From: Firmicutes bacterium CAG:95
GTDB taxonomy: Bacteria > Bacillota > Clostridia > Lachnospirales > Lachnospiraceae
Assembly (NCBI GenBank): GCA_000438155.1
Contig: FR902975.1
Span: 1-15,394 of the forward strand
Direction of reading: 5' to 3'
DNA length: 15,394 nt
Within the stretch, counting starts at the first letter, position 1, and every line of letters starts with the position of its first letter. The notes beneath the pieces are model-generated. The model was not told the DNA's origin and made no database searches. It was given only the letters and a program-made list of their open reading frames with translations. Of the stretch, positions 12,058 through 15,394 are shown piece by piece. The position numbers and the translations under genes are program-made.

Positions 12058-13083
12058 ATGGAAAGGGATGTTTACATACTGGCAGTTGAAAGCTCCTGTG
12101 ATGAAACGGCAGCAGCAGTTGTAAGGAACGGACGGGAGGTGCTTTCTAATGTGATTTATACACAGATTGCACTTCATACGGAATATGGCGGTGTGGTTCC
12201 GGAGATTGCATCCAGAAAGCATATTGAGAAAATTAATCAGGTGATCGGGCAGGCACTTAGAGATAGTGGAAAGAAGCTTAAGGAGATGACTGCGATTGCG
12301 GTAACCTATGGCCCTGGACTTGTGGGAGCTCTTTTAGTCGGGGTATCCGCCGCTAAGGCAATCAGCTTTGCAACAGGAATACCGCTTGTCGGAGTACACC
12401 ATATCGAAGGACATATCAGTGCCAATTATATTGAAAATAAGGATCTGGAGCCTCCGTTTATCTGTCTGGTGGTATCCGGAGGACATTCGCATCTTGTTGT
12501 GGTTAAGGATTACGGGGAGTATGAGATTATCGGAAGAACAAGAGATGATGCGGCGGGAGAGGCCTTTGATAAGGTGGCGCGTGCCATTGGGTTAGGCTAT
12601 CCGGGGGGACCGAAGATTGACAAGGTGGCAAAGGAAGGAAATCCCGATGCCATTCATTTCCCGAGAGCGAAGGTCGGAGATGCCGTTTATGATTTCAGCT
12701 TTAGCGGCCTGAAATCCGCAGTGCTGAATTATCTTAATTCCTGTGAGATGAAGGGAGAGACCATCTGTGTTCCGGATGTGGCAGCTTCTTTTCAAAAGGC
12801 GGTTGTTGATGTACTGGTAGAGCATTCCATGGATGCTGTGCAGAAGTATGGCTACGATAAATTTGCGATTGCAGGCGGTGTGGCATCCAATTCCGCACTT
12901 CGTGCAGCCTTTGAAAAAGCGTGTGCACAGCGGAATATTACGTTCTATCATCCGTCTCCCGTTTTTTGTACTGATAATGCGGCAATGATTGGGGCTGCAG
13001 GATATTATGAGTATTGCAAAGGGGTACGTCATGGCTATGACCTGAATGCGGTGCCTTCTTTGAAGCTTGGAGAGCGTATCTGA
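12058..13083 (+). CDS. tsaD: tRNA N6-adenosine threonylcarbamoyltransferase TsaD
   Basis: A 341-aa catalytic subunit of the t6A complex; it transfers the threonylcarbamoyl group from the TsaC product to tRNA A37. The family signatures are intact: ILAVESSCDETAAAVV at the start, GGVVPEIASRKHIE, VTYGPGLVGALLVG (82-95), metal-binding H115 and H119 in HHIEGH (114-119), SGGHSHLV (140-147), DDAAGEAFDKVARAIGL, DFSFSGLKSAV, AGGVASNSALR (272-282) and D306 in CTDNAAMIGAAG. ATG 12058 is preferred because TGAGGG lies 6 nt ahead; TTG two codons earlier has no spacing for it. It is separated from tsaB-rimI by three genes, and its stop overlaps the ispD start by one base. Confidence 0.97.
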   Translation: MERDVYILAVESSCDETAAAVVRNGREVLSNVIYTQIALHTEYGGVVPEIASRKHIEKINQVIGQALRDSGKKLKEMTAIAVTYGPGLVGALLVGVSAAKAISFATGIPLVGVHHIEGHISANYIENKDLEPPFICLVVSGGHSHLVVVKDYGEYEIIGRTRDDAAGEAFDKVARAIGLGYPGGPKIDKVAKEGNPDAIHFPRAKVGDAVYDFSFSGLKSAVLNYLNSCEMKGETICVPDVAASFQKAVVDVLVEHSMDAVQKYGYDKFAIAGGVASNSALRAAFEKACAQRNITFYHPSPVFCTDNAAMIGAAGYYEYCKGVRHGYDLNAVPSLKLGERI

Positions 13084-13808
13084 TGAAAATGGACAAGTCA
13101 TACCGGACGGCAGCCGTGGTTCTTGCAGCAGGAAGCGGGAAGCGCATGAATGCCGGCGTGAAGAAGCAGTATATGGAGATTGCGGGCAGACCGGTCTTAT
13201 ATTATTCCCTGAAAGCTTTTGAAGAAAGCTTTATTGATGAAATTGTGCTGGTTGTTACACAGGATGAAATCGAACAGGTACAGGAGAGTTATGTAAACCA
13301 ATATGGCTTTCAGAAAATATCACGGATTGTGGCCGGGGGCAAAGAACGGTATCATTCTGTTGCCTGCGGATTGCAGGCTGTACATCAGGATTGTGATTTT
13401 GTATTTATCCATGATAGTGCACGGCCGATGCTTACACAGGAAATTTTGCAGAGAGTTTACCGGGCAGTGCAGGAGGAAGAGGCGTGCGTCGTTGGCGTAC
13501 CTTCTAAGGATACGGTAAAAATTGCGGATGAACAGGGCTATGTTTCTGTGACACCGAACCGGAGTCTTGTATGGAATGTACAGACTCCGCAGGTATTTTC
13601 CTATCCGCTGGTTCACAGTGCTTATGAGGAGCTGCTACAGAAGGAACAGGAGCTTTTGGCAGCGGGGGTACAGATCACGGATGATGCGATGGTTGTAGAG
13701 TATCTGGCACGTCATAAGGTAAAGCTTGTGGAAGGCAGCTATGAGAATATCAAAATTACAACCCCGGAGGACGTACAGATCGCAGAACGCTATCTGCAGA
13801 GCCGATAG
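13083..13808 (+). CDS. ispD: 2-C-methyl-D-erythritol 4-phosphate cytidylyltransferase
   Basis: A 241-aa enzyme of the non-mevalonate (MEP) isoprenoid pathway that joins CTP and MEP to give CDP-methylerythritol. Visible motifs: VVLAAGSGKRM (12-22) with the CTP-binding Arg, KKQYMEIAGRPVL (27-39), GGKERYHSV (85-93), FIHDSARPML (108-117), VPSKDTVKI (139-147), WNVQTPQVF (164-172) and TDDAMVVEYL (199-208), ending IKITTPEDVQIAERYL. The length is usual. The start overlaps the tsaD stop (TGATG), with GGAGAG 8 nt ahead; an in-frame ATG two codons later is an equally workable start. IspF, its frequent partner, is not adjacent. Confidence 0.96.
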   Translation: MKMDKSYRTAAVVLAAGSGKRMNAGVKKQYMEIAGRPVLYYSLKAFEESFIDEIVLVVTQDEIEQVQESYVNQYGFQKISRIVAGGKERYHSVACGLQAVHQDCDFVFIHDSARPMLTQEILQRVYRAVQEEEACVVGVPSKDTVKIADEQGYVSVTPNRSLVWNVQTPQVFSYPLVHSAYEELLQKEQELLAAGVQITDDAMVVEYLARHKVKLVEGSYENIKITTPEDVQIAERYLQSR

Positions 13809-13908
13809 TGGATTCATGGGATGCAGCTGTCTGACAGAGCAGGAGACATTGGCTCTGAAAGCATAGGGAGAAATAATAGAAAGAAATAATAGTAATATAT
13901 AGAAAGAG

Positions 13909-13936
13909 CGTAGCTGTGAAGGTGCTGAACAGTTAC
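13909..13936. repeat. 28-bp palindromic repeat, left copy
   Basis: It starts CGTAGCTGTGAAGG and ends TGAACAGTTA C. Its reverse complement matches 15367-15394 at 26 of 28 positions. It is itself an imperfect inverted repeat (TAGCTGT/ACAGTTA around GAAGGTGCTGA), so it can form a hairpin of about eight base pairs. It lies just upstream of the MATE start codon, after an A-rich stretch (about 13869-13905) that repeats AGAAATAATAG. It looks like an interspersed REP-like repeat. Confidence 0.75.
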
Positions 13937-13960
13937 GAATTGCAAGATAAAGGTTCTGTC

Positions 13961-15364
13961 ATGAAAACAATTGTTAGGACAAAAAAAGAGAAGGTAACCT
14001 GGAAAGAATTCTTTCAGGTGGTAATGGCAATCGCATTTCCGATTGCCATTCAAAATCTATTGGGAACTACTGCAAGTATGGTCGATACCATTATGATCGG
14101 AAGCCAGGGAGAGCTTGCTGTGGCAGCAGTTGGAATCTGCTCACAGATCAGTTCTCTCTATTTCAATTGTTATTGGGGATTTGCGAGTGGATCAGTGCTA
14201 TTTTTTTCCCAGTACTGGGGTGCAAGGGACGAAGAAGGAATTAACCGGACACTTGGAATTTCCCTTCTTTTTATGAGTATCGTAGCGGTACTCTTTTCGA
14301 CCATCTGCATTTTCTTTCCGGAATTTATGCTTGGAATCTATACGGATAAGCAGAATATTATTGTATTAGGTATACCGTATCTGAGAATTGTAGGATTTTC
14401 CTATCTTATACAGGTGGTGATTGTGATTGTCAGTACGCTGATGCGTTCTACGGAACGAATCCGTCAACCACTTATCGGATCGGTCGCAGCCATTATTGTT
14501 AATTTCGTTCTCAACTGGATTCTCATCTATGGACGCTTTGGCATGCCACAGATGGGAGCTGCAGGAGCTGCGGTAGGAACTCTGGTTTCCAGTATTGTAA
14601 ATCTGGGGATTTTATTCATTTATTTATACAGGACAAATGGTTGTGTGAAATTGCGCAGGGAATGGATTTTCCGGTTGAATGGCGTTTTTGTTAAGGGTTA
14701 TCTTTCGAAGTGCTTTCCTATTATATGCAATGAACTGCTTTATGGTGTGGGACAGATGCTGATTAATATCGTAATCGGACACCAGAATGAATCGGCAATT
14801 GCAGCTATGGCAGCCTTCCGTGTCTGTGAGGGATTTGTGTATGCCTTCTTCGGAGGACTGGCAAGCGCTACCGGAGTTGTTGTTGGAAAGAAGGTTGGAG
14901 GAGGAGAACTGTATAAGGCACATGCGTATGCCAAGTATTCGGCACTTGTCTGTCCGATGGTGACGTTCCTCATTGTCCTGATTGGTACCATTGTGAACCG
15001 GCCGCTGTTTACCCTTTTCGGGCTGGGAGAAACTGCACTTCAGTATGGAAAGTATATGATGCTCATTTATCTGTTTTTTGGAACGGTGCGTACCTGTAAC
15101 TATATCATGAACGAATCATTCCGTGCAGGTGGGGAAGCGGTGTTTGGAACCGTGGTTGAGATTATTTGTCTGTATGCAATCAGTGTTCCGGCAACCTGGC
15201 TTGCAGGAATGATATGGAACCTGCCTTTTTTACTGGTATTTTCTTTTGTTTATACAGATGAAATCATAAGACTTGTAATTCTTGGCAGATATATGATACA
15301 GGGAAAATGGATTAAGCCGGTTACTCCGCAGGGAAAGGCAGCCCTTAAAGATTTTTTTGGATAG
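13961..15364 (+). CDS. MATE-family efflux transporter
   Basis: A 467-aa multidrug and toxin extrusion protein, predicted to have twelve membrane helices and to export cations or drugs in exchange for Na+ or H+. The first helix carries FPIAIQNLLGTTASMVDTIM (26-45), with the family's conserved P27, N32 and D42; GVQ-type motifs and helices continue through the two homologous halves (second half from about residue 255, PIICNELLYGVGQMLINIVI). The C-terminus (GKWIKPVTPQGKAALKDFFG) is cytoplasmic. ATG 13961 is chosen over an in-frame GTG at 13916, which lies inside the palindromic repeat; a weak AAAGG lies 8-9 nt ahead. The substrate cannot be deduced. The gene appears isolated, and the two inverted repeat copies surround it. 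Confidence 0.92.
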   Translation: MKTIVRTKKEKVTWKEFFQVVMAIAFPIAIQNLLGTTASMVDTIMIGSQGELAVAAVGICSQISSLYFNCYWGFASGSVLFFSQYWGARDEEGINRTLGISLLFMSIVAVLFSTICIFFPEFMLGIYTDKQNIIVLGIPYLRIVGFSYLIQVVIVIVSTLMRSTERIRQPLIGSVAAIIVNFVLNWILIYGRFGMPQMGAAGAAVGTLVSSIVNLGILFIYLYRTNGCVKLRREWIFRLNGVFVKGYLSKCFPIICNELLYGVGQMLINIVIGHQNESAIAAMAAFRVCEGFVYAFFGGLASATGVVVGKKVGGGELYKAHAYAKYSALVCPMVTFLIVLIGTIVNRPLFTLFGLGETALQYGKYMMLIYLFFGTVRTCNYIMNESFRAGGEAVFGTVVEIICLYAISVPATWLAGMIWNLPFLLVFSFVYTDEIIRLVILGRYMIQGKWIKPVTPQGKAALKDFFG

Positions 15365-15366
15365 TT

Positions 15367-15394
15367 GTAACTGTTCAGTACCTTCACAGTTACG
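15367..15394. repeat. 28-bp palindromic repeat, right copy (reaches window end)
   Basis: It starts GTAACTGTTCAG and ends CCTTCACAGTTACG, beginning 3 bp after the MATE stop codon. It is the reverse complement of 13909-13936 with two mismatches, and is nearly self-complementary (GTAACTGT with ACAGTTAC, perfect 8-bp arms). No T tract is visible before the window ends, so its role as a terminator cannot be judged; it may continue beyond the edge. Confidence 0.8.

Noticed and set aside
13826..13862. Terminator after ispD
   Set aside because: CAGAGC/GCTCTG can pair, but the stem is short, the loop long and there is no T tract.
13916..13960. MATE start at GTG 13916
   Set aside because: The codon lies inside the palindromic repeat and the 15 added residues do not resemble MATE N-termini; ATG 13961 gives a normal-length protein.
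1..15394. tRNA genes, phage genes, transposases, toxin-antitoxin or defence genes
   Set aside because: I read both strands for cloverleaf ends, integrase/transposase motifs and typical defence domains and saw none; the coding content is housekeeping and transport.

Overview
The window looks like a chromosomal segment from a Clostridia bacterium, most likely the family Lachnospiraceae. This is inferred from Gram-positive-style ribosome-binding sites, an FMN riboswitch in front of an ECF-type riboflavin transporter gene, a membrane-anchored DUF6715-like protein, and interspersed TAACTGT/ACAGTTA hairpin repeats of a kind I associate with this family. No tRNA, rRNA, CRISPR array, transposase or phage gene is visible. 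Apart from the first few bases, every gene lies on the plus strand.

Layout. (1) Positions 1-22 hold the first seven codons of a minus-strand gene that leaves the window. Between it and tex (358-2736) lies a 227-bp structured element (56-282) bounded by perfect 17-bp inverted repeats, followed directly by the tex promoter. (2) 2740-3869 is the riboflavin-uptake unit: promoter, FMN riboswitch, terminator, a second very strong hairpin, and ribU. (3) 3926-7591 is a three-gene MacAB/YknXYZ-like export operon (ATPase, membrane fusion protein, permease). Its promoter lies inside a ~59-bp near-palindrome that also looks like the ribU terminator. (4) 7616-10004 begins with a promoter that runs almost at once into a terminator, then a YcxB-like membrane protein gene, tsaE, tsaB and rimI. 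(5) 10050-13808 holds an 82-aa four-cysteine protein, an RNase Z-like metallo-hydrolase, a DUF6715-like membrane protein, tsaD and ispD. (6) 13909-15394 holds a MATE-family transporter gene between two inverted copies of a 28-bp palindromic repeat.

How the genes work together. TsaE, TsaB and TsaD form the bacterial complex that transfers the threonylcarbamoyl group to A37 of ANN-decoding tRNAs; TsaC/Sua5, which makes the intermediate, is not in the window. An RNase Z-like tRNA 3'-processing enzyme sits between rimI and tsaD, so the segment has a tRNA-maturation theme, with the MEP isoprenoid gene ispD at its end. The riboflavin unit, the ABC exporter and the MATE gene appear to be independent transport modules.

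The core genes are ordinary housekeeping genes. The less ordinary material is between them: the 227-bp element, the terminator/promoter/operator palindrome before the ABC operon, the promoter-terminator pair at 7616-7684, the hairpin behind the FMN terminator, and the repeats flanking the MATE gene. I did not find a clear new multi-gene defence or mobile system.
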